Source: Trichomonas vaginalis G3
Taxonomy: Eukaryota > Parabasalia > Trichomonadida > Trichomonadidae
Reading direction: 5' to 3'
NCBI RefSeq assembly: GCF_026262505.1
Contig: NC_067203.1
Location: 23,355,411-23,419,410, forward strand
DNA length: 64,000 bases
Positions 30,793-39,299 of this stretch are shown in pieces. Every line of letters begins with the position of its first letter. Position 1 is the stretch's first letter. The notes beneath the pieces are model-generated. The model did no database searches. It was not told where the DNA came from and worked only from the letters and a program-made list of their open reading frames with translations. Made by a program: the position numbers and the translations under genes.

Positions 30793-32097
30793 TAGGGTGT
30801 CCAAAGGTGTGTTTAGCACAAACCTGAATACTGCGAATAGAAATAAACAAGTTACATATATATAAAGTTTATTTAAATATAATCACCATTGGATTCAATC
30901 ACGCGGTCGCAGCGATCGATCCAGGCTTGAAAGACACGCTTTAAATCATCATGAGAAAATTGCTCAAATTGCTCTCTTACAAAATTTTCAAGATCATCTG
31001 GACTCGCGAATTCGCGTCCTTCAGCTCTCTTTTTTAGCGTGCCGAATAAATAAAAGTCAGAGGGTGCAATATCAGGTGAATAAATTGGGTTTGGAACAAC
31101 TTTGACATTGTTTTCCACCAAGTAATTCATTACCTTATGACTTTTGTGAACTCTTGAATTATCACAATGAATTGCAAACTTTTGTTTTTGTTGTTTGGAT
31201 TTCTCAAACTCATCAGAATTGATAATTTGAGTAAGAACATTGTCAATTAGGTACTGAGCATTCATCGTATTAGGTTTTTGAAGAATATCAATTGCGATGA
31301 TGCCATTCACGCCCCAAAAAACCGACAACATCATCATTGGTGTGTCAATTTTTTTCTTCGGGAATGTTTGTGGATTTTCATCCTTCGCGATCCACATGAT
31401 TTTGGCTTCTGTTGCATATTGAAACCAAAACTCGTCCCCTGTTACTAAAAAGCGAAACTTCTTGGATTGATACGCACCCAATATAGAGAGGAGCTCTTTC
31501 GAAGATTGGACTCTAGATTTTTTTTGAACTGAATTAAGGTTGTGCGGAACCCAACGTGTATACGCTAGTTTGTAGTTCAAATAATTGTGCAGATAATAAC
31601 TGACTGTTGTACGTGGTATCTTTGTCATCTCCTCTATCCTTCTGAGTGATGCTCTTGGGTCTTCATCTAGCGCTTGAAGAATTGCTTTGATTTTTCTTTG
31701 ATCCGGCGATTTTTTGTCAATTTTTATGATGGGCGCCTTTTTGTTCATGAAGTGATACATCCTAACATGATACGTTACAGTGGAATAGCTAGGAGCATCC
31801 ATACCGAAGCATTTTACCAATGTCTCGTAGATTTTTTTACAGTCTTTGCATTTTTTTGCAAGAGCGAGGATGTTTTCTTTATGATTCATTAAAAAAATGA
31901 AAAAAATCCCGCCAAAATTTCCCGCGAAACCGCCTCTTGTCTCAAAATTCATTTTATATCCCGGCATGGCGCCAAAATACAACATACTCATCATATACAT
32001 ATATTCATATTTTTTTATTATATATTTATAATCAGCATATATCTCCTTTAATAGTCTCATATAGAGCGCTGTGCTAAATGCACCTTTGGACACCCTA
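30793..32097 (-). mobile_element. Tvmar1-like mariner, copy 2 (looks intact)
   Basis: 1,305 bp with ~28-bp TIRs (TAGGGTGTCCAAAGGTGTGT at its left) and TA duplications at 30791-30792 and 32098-32099. It lies in the Polinton directly against the 3' end of the gene at 32095-32973. It carries one uninterrupted transposase gene on the minus strand. Copy 1 at 20505-21800 is very similar and in the opposite orientation. Confidence 0.92.
30873..31889 (-). CDS. Mariner transposase, complete frame
   Basis: 338 aa from the ATG at 31889 (MNHKENILALAKKCKDCKK); the open frame extends further upstream into the TIR region but this start fits the family length of ~340 aa. N-terminal paired helix-turn-helix: about 12-45, and RRIEEMTKIPRTTVSYYLHN. 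Catalytic DD34D: VTGDEFWF, IHCDNSRVHKS, and SPDIAPSDFYLFG. The C-terminus ends WIDRCDRVIESNGDYI. All three acids are present and there is no interruption, so this copy may encode active enzyme. It would cut at the TIRs and insert at TA. Confidence 0.92.
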   Translation of the reverse strand: MNHKENILALAKKCKDCKKIYETLVKCFGMDAPSYSTVTYHVRMYHFMNKKAPIIKIDKKSPDQRKIKAILQALDEDPRASLRRIEEMTKIPRTTVSYYLHNYLNYKLAYTRWVPHNLNSVQKKSRVQSSKELLSILGAYQSKKFRFLVTGDEFWFQYATEAKIMWIAKDENPQTFPKKKIDTPMMMLSVFWGVNGIIAIDILQKPNTMNAQYLIDNVLTQIINSDEFEKSKQQKQKFAIHCDNSRVHKSHKVMNYLVENNVKVVPNPIYSPDIAPSDFYLFGTLKKRAEGREFASPDDLENFVREQFEQFSHDDLKRVFQAWIDRCDRVIESNGDYI

Positions 32098-32973
32098 TAT
32101 TATTCCCTGTATTTGTTCATGAAGTTGATTTTTAGCTGTTTCATCGAAATTAATAGACCGAATATATTCATTAATTGCATTCTTATAATCATCTGATTTC
32201 TCAAATTTTCTTTTATCTGATTCCTTAACTAAATCATAAGTTAAACCTCGTTGCTGATATAATGGTTTCTTAATTAAATCTTTGAATGCTTGAGATAAAG
32301 CACCTGATGCAATTCTTGCTACTATAATTGGTTGAAATTGCTGTTTAAGTTCATCTTTAACATTTGCGAAAACTGGATCAAATAAAGCAACTTTAAAGAA
32401 TTTCTTAGCTGAAATTTCGGGTCTAATATTTGCATATTGACCATCAAACTGGTTAGAATATCGTGGTAATCCATCCGGTCCCTCTTCAATAGCATTTAAT
32501 TCCTCATTGAAATAAGAATATGGATTATGACGGTATGAATTAATTGGACCATTTTCACCTTCTCCAATGTATTGTTTAACAGCTTTTCCATTTTCATCAA
32601 ATTGCATAGGATAACGTTCATTATATGCTTTACGTTTAGGATAATCAGATATAGTTAATTTGTAACCATTTATGACTTTAATATTACCTTGACCATCAGT
32701 AACGAAAACTTCATTTATACCATCAGGTTTTCCATTTGGACCCGTAATGTCTGCTTCGTGTGCTTCCCAATTTGGACCATGACGTTTGGCATATGCTTGA
32801 GCTTCTGGTAATGTTAAAACGTTTCTCATTTGTTTAACATCTTTTTGAAGACCAGCAACAATATGAACTAATTCTTTCATTCCATCAGGAACTTTCATAG
32901 TTCTATTATATGCACCCCTTTTGTTTGTCCCTTGTTTTAATGGAACCTGTAGAAGATTTGCTATTTCTGTCAT
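32095..32973 (-). CDS. Polinton protein (292 aa), unknown; 3' end at the mariner boundary
   Basis: From the ATG at 32973: [20 protein letters not shown]. Pieces such as [20 protein letters not shown] (coiled coil) and [20 protein letters not shown] (Gly/Asp loops) look structural. It lies beside the ATPase and capsid genes, so a virion protein is likely. Mariner copy 2 abuts its 3' end, so the natural C-terminus may be missing. Not recognised by family. Confidence 0.5.
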   Translation of the reverse strand: MTEIANLLQVPLKQGTNKRGAYNRTMKVPDGMKELVHIVAGLQKDVKQMRNVLTLPEAQAYAKRHGPNWEAHEADITGPNGKPDGINEVFVTDGQGNIKVINGYKLTISDYPKRKAYNERYPMQFDENGKAVKQYIGEGENGPINSYRHNPYSYFNEELNAIEEGPDGLPRYSNQFDGQYANIRPEISAKKFFKVALFDPVFANVKDELKQQFQPIIVARIASGALSQAFKDLIKKPLYQQRGLTYDLVKESDKRKFEKSDDYKNAINEYIRSINFDETAKNQLHEQIQGII

Positions 32974-33009
32974 GTTTAATTATAAATAAAAAATAAAAAT
33001 TAATTATAA

Positions 33010-33838
33010 AAAGTTAATCAAATTTAACACTTCCTTTATTTAAATCAACTATTATTTTTCCATGTTCACCTAATTGCTGATATTGTGTGTAAAGTTCATT
33101 AATGCTCATTGGTAAATTCACTTGATAAAGCATAACGTTCAACTGTTGACGACTAAACCACTGAAAATGAAAAGTGTTGATAGATTTGATTTAATGTTTG
33201 TGCTTAATGCTTTGAAATATTGAACAGCCATAAAGAATGAACACTGAATGTGTCGACATTGAGTTAATAACTGATTAAAATATGATTTCTCATTTGTTAT
33301 TAGTTTTGATTTCACTGCATCATCTAGAAAAATGAGTGAATGCAAAAATTCTTTATCAAATTTGAAATAGAAAGTGTTTCAAATAATTCATCCCGTTGTT
33401 TATCAATAATTTTATCCTCTAATCCTTGCTTCTTGATTGTATTATATAATTCTTTATACATTAAAAAGTTTTTTAAATAATCTTCTGCTTCTTCTTGTGA
33501 TAAATAAATAATTGGAATTTTGATTAAATGCTTTAAAGATTCAAATGTATCATCTGAAGGTGAACCTGAACGGTTGATATAAATTAACACATGTGAATGG
33601 GGGAAGTGTTAGCAATAATGATAATTTGTTTTAATATCGTTAATGTTTTACCTTTATTCTGTTTACCAATTGCTGCAGTGATTGAATTTAAGTAACATTC
33701 AGAATATGGAATTTTCATTAATTTTTCCTTAGATAGAGCATTTCTATTATCACTCAATGCTTCATTAATCATATCATCTACGTATGTATTATATACTCCT
33801 GCTAATTCTTCATAAGGGGTGGATGAATTTAAATCCAT
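33010..33838 (-). pseudogene. ATP: Polinton packaging ATPase (FtsK/HerA type), broken
   Basis: Fossil element gene. The upstream part has ITAAIGKQNKGKTLTILKQI, a P-loop (GKQNKGKT) followed by a hydrophobic helix as in A32/FtsK-HerA genome-packaging ATPases, and the later part has LIFLDDAV, a Walker B-like segment, followed by a CRHIQCSFFMAVQ stretch. Position next to the capsid gene is the usual Polinton order. This copy is broken, with about two or more breaks. Confidence 0.7.
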
Positions 33839-33862
33839 TTAATCAAAAATAAATTTATAATT

Positions 33863-35499
33863 TTAAACATTTCTATTCATCAATATTTCATCATATGAAC
33901 TTCTATACTGTGGTGGTGTACCTGTTGGATGATATTTCAAACCTTCATCCGGTGTCCATGTCCAATATGTAGTCCTAGTAAACCAAACCTGAGGAGGATT
34001 TGTCACCTTTGAACAGTAAGTGTCATTTTCACCCTGAATGATTGGATAAGCTTTCACTTGTACTGTAACTTGTGAGTTGAAAGTTTCTAATCCATCAAAG
34101 AATATACCCGCTCCATCACGTTGAACTGGAATAGTGCATAAGAATGAAGTTTGGTCTTTCCATGTTCTAGCTAATGGGACGCCATCATCATTCAGCGGTC
34201 TAGTTAATGAGTCCTCGTATTCTTCCGTGCATTCATTCACTCCATCTAAATCAGAAGCTTGAAGCATACGTGTAAAGAATATGTCACCCACCGTGGTCAT
34301 CGCTTGATCGGGGAAGTTTCTGGAATCTATAGTGACCTGAAGACCTCGAAGCATTGGATTTTCTAAAACCGTTCTTTGCATTGCATTCTTCGGAAATGTT
34401 AACACAACATCTGTAACATTATGAAGAGCATATGAGAAATCTGAGCTAATACCTTCAGGAGTTATGCAACCTCCATTTAGTGAACGAACGTCAATATGTT
34501 GAGCTGGAATCATGAATGGATCTTCCTTACTAAATAAACGTGGTATTGCTTTAACTGATTCTTCAATTAAACCATATCCTGGTGTAATACATTTATCCTC
34601 TAAAACTTCCATCTTTGTGCATGAAATAATAACACTATCAACTGTTGCGTCAGCAGATGTAGCAGCTAAGCTTGTAATTAATTTGGTAGGAAGTCCGATT
34701 TGTTGGAATTTGCGATCATATTTATAAACATGATTCATAATCTTTTCATAATTTTCATCAGTTATCTTTTCATAAACGTAATTTTGTAAATCAGCAACTC
34801 TTAACGGGTCAACCTGACAAAATACTAAAGTATCCCTGAAAACATAATATTTAAGAATGATATCACCAAATGATTTAGGATAATCATCGAACGCCTGAAA
34901 TGCTAACAAATCATTTACCGGAATAATCATATCAAAAGTGACATTAACTTCTTCATTTGCTCTCTTGAAAACTTCTGAAGGGTCAATATATTTACCACAT
35001 ACTGAGTTATCATATTTTTGAACATTATTATATAACGAATGAACAAACTTTTTAACTTTCCTTTCTGATTTTGGTTTATATGTTGCAAATGCGAAGATTC
35101 ACGGGCGCAATCCATCTGAAGATAACCGGCATCACCTCTTTCGGTTTCTACTTCTAATTGTTTAAAGCTTTGATTTGATGATTTGTAGCCAACGAATAAA
35201 CGCATGCATTTAAAAGCGGCATCACATGTGAAAGCTTTATTTGAAACTAGAGTTGCTTTAACTTTGCGTTTAATATATGTGTCACCTAATTGGTTCACAT
35301 CATGAGCCGGATTTGTAATTCTTAAATGAGTTTGTTTATCATCAAAATATGGAGCATCAGAGTCATAGCATGAACTTTCAAGTTCTCTATAATATCTTCT
35401 ACCATCATTCTTTGCAAATATTTCATTTATCTTTTCGAATGAATGAAACACATTTCCATTAATTGGTTTAGTTTTTGGCACTAAATAGTTAGTCGTCAT
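33863..35499 (-). pseudogene. Probable Polinton major capsid protein (double jelly roll), broken
   Basis: Fossil element gene, about 1.6 kb. Starts at 35499 with MTTNYLVPKTKPINGNVFHS after the element leader. Long beta-rich stretches with loops (PGYGLIEESVKAIPR, VVLTFPKNAMQRTVLENPML, QVTVQVKAYPIIQGENDTYC) and the size (over 500 residues) fit the double-jelly-roll capsid protein encoded in Polintons next to the ATPase. The fold is inferred from size, composition and position. The copy is broken (about one break). Confidence 0.65.
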
Positions 35500-35568
35500 T
35501 TATTAATAAATAAAAAATCAAAATTAAAAGATGAAAATGAATTTTTAATTTTAATGAAATAATCAACT

Positions 35569-35784
35569 ATGGCTGCAGGTATATTTAAGAAACTGTGGGA
35601 TAGAGTAAAAAGAGGGGCGAGTAAAGTTTGGGAAACATTGAAGAAGGGAGCAAATTGGATATTTAAGAATAAAGAAGCAATTAGTGACGTTGCTGAATCA
35701 ATAACGCCAAAAGCTGCCCCAATAAGAGAAATTTTAAATAAAGGAGAAAAAGTTTATCAAAGACTACAACCGATACTAAGATAA
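35569..35784 (+). CDS. Small amphipathic Polinton protein A (71 aa)
   Basis: MAAGIFKKLWDRVKRGASKV...: an N-terminal amphipathic basic helix followed by ANWIFKNKEAISDVAESITP and a basic tail. Its first residues match the convergent neighbour at 35809-36045 (MAAGFFKKLWDGIKKAAGWV), so the two are paralogues. Small amphipathic virion proteins often act in membrane disruption or capsid assembly (like adenovirus pVI); that role is a guess from composition. Confidence 0.65.
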   Translation: MAAGIFKKLWDRVKRGASKVWETLKKGANWIFKNKEAISDVAESITPKAAPIREILNKGEKVYQRLQPILR

Positions 35785-35808
35785 AAATAATATTTATTTA
35801 TTTTTCCA

Positions 35809-36045
35809 CTATCTACCCCCTATTTTATTAAGTATTCCTTCAGCTATTCCACCAATTGCGTTACCTGCTTGTGCTCCCATCGCCGGATTACCTGCTTTAG
35901 TACCTAATACTCCACCTATGATAGTTCCTGCCGTTTTCGCTACTGGTGCCAAAAAGTTTGCAACGGGTTTAATAATCTTTTTATAAACCCAACCCGCAGC
36001 TTTCTTAATTCCATCCCATAATTTTTTAAAGAATCCTGCCGCCAT
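35809..36045 (-). CDS. Small amphipathic Polinton protein B (78 aa), paralogue of A
   Basis: MAAGFFKKLWDGIKKAAGWV, then KPVANFLAPVAKTAGTIIGG and Gly/Ala-rich helices (GTKAGNPAMGAQAGNAIGGI). This resembles membrane-inserting glycine-zipper segments. It ends 24 bp from the end of protein A, in convergent orientation, an inverted-duplication layout. Confidence 0.65.
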   Translation of the reverse strand: MAAGFFKKLWDGIKKAAGWVYKKIIKPVANFLAPVAKTAGTIIGGVLGTKAGNPAMGAQAGNAIGGIAEGILNKIGGR

Positions 36046-36111
36046 TTCTGATTTAATATTAATTAAAAAATATATTTCATCACTTATATTCTAATTTTTA
36101 TTTAATGATAA

Positions 36112-36480
36112 ATGAAACCGATTTTAAAAATAAATGAAACAGAGGTGGATGAAATAAGTGAAAGTGAAAATGTTCAACAAAAAATAAACGTTGTTAAACC
36201 AATTACTGAAATAAAAATTTTTTCATCTGTTGAAGAATTTAATGACTATTATGCTAATAATAAAAAATTATTTGAAGAATTGACAACATGTAAATTGAAT
36301 AAAATGTTTAAAGTTGATGGATTCAAAATTTCAAAAATAAAAGGAGTGGTTAGTTTGAAATCTATTCCTCAATCAAGAATCACCTCATTAATGAAAATTG
36401 ATGATTTAACAAAAAGAATAGAAGAGATTGAAGAAAGAATGAATCAAATAATTGATTTCATAAATTCAAATAATCATTAG
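36112..36480 (+). CDS. Polinton coiled-coil protein (122 aa), reaches into the right TIR
   Basis: MKPILKINETEVDEISESEN... with a C-terminal coiled coil (IDDLTKRIEEIEERMNQIID). Leader TTTTTATTTAATGATAAATG. The last 25 bp lie inside the right TIR, so its final codons are fixed by the TIR sequence. Function unknown. Confidence 0.6.
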   Translation: MKPILKINETEVDEISESENVQQKINVVKPITEIKIFSSVEEFNDYYANNKKLFEELTTCKLNKMFKVDGFKISKIKGVVSLKSIPQSRITSLMKIDDLTKRIEEIEERMNQIIDFINSNNH

Positions 36481-36827
36481 CTTCTAATTTTTTTACCGTT
36501 TATGAGGTCTTTGATTATGACTCCGTTGATTCCATTCAGGATTTAAACAATGTTTAATTAATCGCGGAATATCTGACATCATCTATATATATATAGCTTC
36601 TTTTATAAAAGATGAAATATATTTCATTATGTATGGGCTGAGTGTAAATGTCTTACAATTTTGAAAATTTTTTAAATCTTGATTTATTCAAAAACGTAAG
36701 AATAAAAACCGTAAGAATCATACATTTTTTACTTCATATGTTAAAAAAAATGATACAAAATCGTTCAATATTGTATGAATTCTTACGTTTACAAAAAAAG
36801 TCACACAACCCGCTCTCATATACTACT
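36456..36827 (-). repeat. Polinton right TIR (372 bp)
   Basis: Complement of 13886-14257, identical by eye. Ends ...CATATACTACT, then the TTTTTG duplication. Confidence 0.9.
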
Positions 36828-36833
36828 TTTTTG
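36828..36833. repeat. 6-bp Polinton target duplication, right (TTTTTG)
   Basis: Pairs with 13880-13885. Confidence 0.8.
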
Positions 36834-37336
36834 CTGCAAATACAATTTGTTGCAATAACACTTCTATCAATTTTTACAATCTCCTTGAAATTGAAGAAAT
36901 GAATCCATTTGATTTTTTTTATTTCTCAATTCAATATAAAGAGATATTAAATTGCGATGATTTTCCAAAAGTTACAGAAGTAATCACAGGTTTAATCTCA
37001 GCTTCAAATATTAATGCTATTATGCGAATTTGCCAAAAAATTTTGGATAAAATTACATTTTATAAATGTAATTATTGCCATATTACCTCAATATGGAATT
37101 TTATCACAAATGCAGCAATAATTCTTCCTGATGAAGATTTATTAATCAAATTATTAAAATTCATAGAAAAAACAGAAAAAGCAACAGATGAATTATTCGA
37201 ACCGGAGAATGATTTGGGTTTCTATGAATATTTAAATTCGATTTTCTCAGATATTACATCTGCGAGAAATAAGCAATTTCTCTTGGAATTTCTAAATACC
37301 CATGAAGATGACTTCACTTATGATCAAACATTGTGA
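36834..37336 (+). pseudogene. Second MULE gene, 3' part
   Basis: Open from the Polinton junction to a stop at 37336. From 36899 it reads MNPFDFFYFSIQYKEILNCD, then helical segments with a CNYCH motif and an acidic end (FLNTHEDDFTYDQTL). It is in the same frame as the 5' part at 13282-13845 once the Polinton and one duplication are removed. Helical-repeat protein without a recognised domain. See the 5' part for alternatives. Confidence 0.55.
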
Positions 37337-38174
37337 GGTCATTTTTGATCAACAAATTAATTGAAATTCCGATCAAAAAAAATTCACAAATTGGATCAAA
37401 AAAATCGAATCTCAAGTTAAAAATAAAAAATTTCTACATTTTTATCAAATTTAGATTTTTTTTTCAAATCATGCGAATTGATTGAATAATTGCATATTTT
37501 ATCCCATGCATCTAGAAGTATGTGTAATATTTTTGCTTTCATCAAGAAATTGTCGAATTTGATCTTAATTTTTTTGAAAAATATACTTTTAGAAAAAGAA
37601 ATAGTGATTGAATAGCTGCCCATGCTGTAAAAGGGTTATTTTTACAAGTAAAAAATTGTTATTTTTCGAGCAAGTCGAGGCTTTTTTACCATCTTATTTT
37701 TGAAAAATTTACGAAAAATTATATCTGAAAAAACGCTTCATTTTGATATCTTACAATGATAAAATACCAATGTTGCTGGGATATAATAGCTACACCTGGA
37801 CATCTACTACATTAATGCGTATGACAGGTAAAGTTGATTTCAAAAGTATAGCCTGGAAAGATTACAATAAATCAACGATAATTCAAAAAAATTTCTTATA
37901 AGTTAACATAATAAAAATTTAATTTTTATATTGCTTGTATTATACTTAAGTATATAATGTTGCATGCTAAGATCAGTCATAATGTAAACCTCTCAATTTT
38001 ATTGTCGTGGGAAGTATCTCAATTCCTTCAAAAAAATTGAAAAACTATTTAATTTTAAAAATATAATACTTTTAATTAGTTAATTAATTGGAGATATTTT
38101 TAAAAAATCACTTTTGATAATACTTTTGAGAACTTTAATTAAAAAAATATATTCAAAAATATCCAGGATATCAA
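37337..38174. other. MULE right arm, no gene seen
   Basis: Very AT-rich. A run of poly-A/T tracts and AAAAATT words; no coding frame or RNA recognised. Confidence 0.5.
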
Positions 38175-38486
38175 GAGGGAATTGTTCCTTATGAGGTATA
38201 TAGTTATGATGTATACCTCATAAGGAACAATTCCCTCCTTAAAACGAGAAAACTTGTTCGAAATTGTTTATCATTTCGAACAAGTTTTCTCGTTTTTAAT
38301 AAGAAACTAAAGGCTATGAGGCACTGATTATATATTAGTGCCTCACAGCCTTTAGTTTCTAATAGATAGCTGGGAAACTTTCTCCAAATGATAAGTTATT
38401 CAGAGAAAGTTTTCCAGCTATCAAGAGGAATTGTTCCTTATGAGGTATATAGTTATGATGTATACCTCATAAGGAACAATTTCCTC
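38175..38486. repeat. Cluster of five tandem near-perfect hairpins
   Basis: Stem arms: (1) 38175-38200/38212-38237, 26 bp, no mismatch, 11-nt loop; (2) 38241-38264/38273-38296, 24 bp perfect, 8-nt loop; (3) 38302-38325/38337-38360, 24 bp with one mismatch, 11-nt loop; (4) 38365-38384/38403-38422, 20 bp with one G.T, 18-nt loop; (5) 38425-38449/38461-38486, a near copy of hairpin 1 with one bulge. Spacing is about 60 nt. The stems of 2, 3 and 4 differ from each other and from 1/5. This is not a simple repeat expansion. Stem size and short loops are like shRNA or miRNA precursors. Confidence 0.9.
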
Positions 38487-38934
38487 CTTAAAATCGTAGA
38501 CATTTTTATACTTATTAATCAACCATTCAAAATCATATTCCTCTGAAAAGTTATTTTATTAAAAATTTAGAATTTTAATAAATATAGAGTTTGAATTTCA
38601 TACAATACCTATATATTTTCAATAATGGAATTTGAAAAATTCTCAAAAGTTCTCAGAAAACCTTTTTTTCATTAATTTTAAGAAATCTGAGTATTAAATT
38701 AAGTGATAAATTCGTTTGACACTACTTTAATTTTTAAATTCAAAAAATTATATGTGCTTCTTAAAATGACTCAAAAAAATTTTATTATAAAATAATATAT
38801 AATATTAAAAATCCCACAACATTTTTTTACTTTACATAATCGTACTTCCTCGATGATTAATTTCCACTCAATTTCTATCGTTGACCGAACTTAGCATGCA
38901 GCAATAATATATTTAAATCTTAGAATGAAAATTC
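38487..38934. other. MULE right arm, between hairpins and TIR, no gene seen
   Basis: AT-rich; nothing recognised. Confidence 0.5.
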
Positions 38935-39059
38935 GGGACGCCCTAGCTATTCAATTTTCCCTTAGGACGCCCATAAACCTCTCAAAAATGTGATGTAAAT
39001 ATCACAATTTTGAGAAATTTACACTAGGACGCCTTAGGACGCCAACCCCCTTTTTTACC
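38935..39059 (-). repeat. MULE right terminal inverted repeat
   Basis: Contains AGGACGCC boxes (complement of GGCGTCCT) at 38964, 39026 and 39036, plus a variant GGACGCCC at 38936, and a TGTAAAT...ATTTACA palindrome at about 38990-39022. The outer end is GGTTGGCGTCCTAAGGCGTC in complement. Confidence 0.8.
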
Positions 39060-39068
39060 AGAATACAG
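39060..39068. repeat. 9-bp target-site duplication, right copy (AGAATACAG)
   Basis: Identical to 9821-9829. Confidence 0.85.
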
Positions 39069-39299
39069 TTTACATTATTCATATTTTCAGGATGTTATTA
39101 GTAAAAGTATTGGTCTTTCAGTGTAATGTATTCTTCCGTTCATTGATCGTGACGATGAAAAGGACGAACATAAAAAATATAATTCGAATAAAAAAGATAT
39201 TGATAAATATGTATTATATAAACATTATAAAAGAAAGAATAAGCGTTTTTGCAATAAAAACATGTATTTTATTAGTATAAACTAAGTAAATAAAATTAA

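Larger units (their letters stand above)
13886..36827. mobile_element. Polinton (Maverick), about 22.9 kb, young but broken
   Basis: The ends start AGTAGTATATGAGAG and finish with its complement, with the AG...CT termini typical of Polintons, 372-bp inverted repeats and 6-bp target duplications. Parts seen: protein-primed DNA polymerase B, retrovirus-type integrase, packaging ATPase, probable double-jelly-roll major capsid protein, PrimPol-SF3 helicase, fibre-like protein, small amphipathic proteins and unknowns; no adenovirus-type cysteine protease was recognised. By eye the two TIRs are identical, so insertion or gene conversion is recent. Several core genes are broken (on the order of ten breaks in all) and two mariners have inserted, so this copy is a fossil. 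Confidence 0.93.
9830..39059. mobile_element. Mutator-like element (MULE) with nested Polinton and mariners
   Basis: About 29.2 kb between perfect 9-bp duplications. The ends are imperfect terminal inverted repeats of ~125 bp whose outer core (GGTTGGCGTCCTAAGGCGTC) is identical at both ends. Without the Polinton (22.9 kb) the MULE itself is about 6.3 kb: transposase gene (minus strand), a divergent second gene, and a right arm with a hairpin cluster. The transposase keeps its full frame and DDE residues, so before the Polinton landed it was probably an autonomous element. Boundaries were read directly from the sequence; the family assignment comes from the transposase and the duplication length. 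Confidence 0.85.

Noticed and set aside
38175-38486. Integron attC-like or terminator-type hairpins
   Set aside because: No integrase of that type, no gene cassettes, and eukaryotic context. The loops and stems differ from attC sites.
39092-39280. 62-codon frame beside the MULE right flank
   Set aside because: Made of AAA/ATA/AAT codons; no motif or leader.
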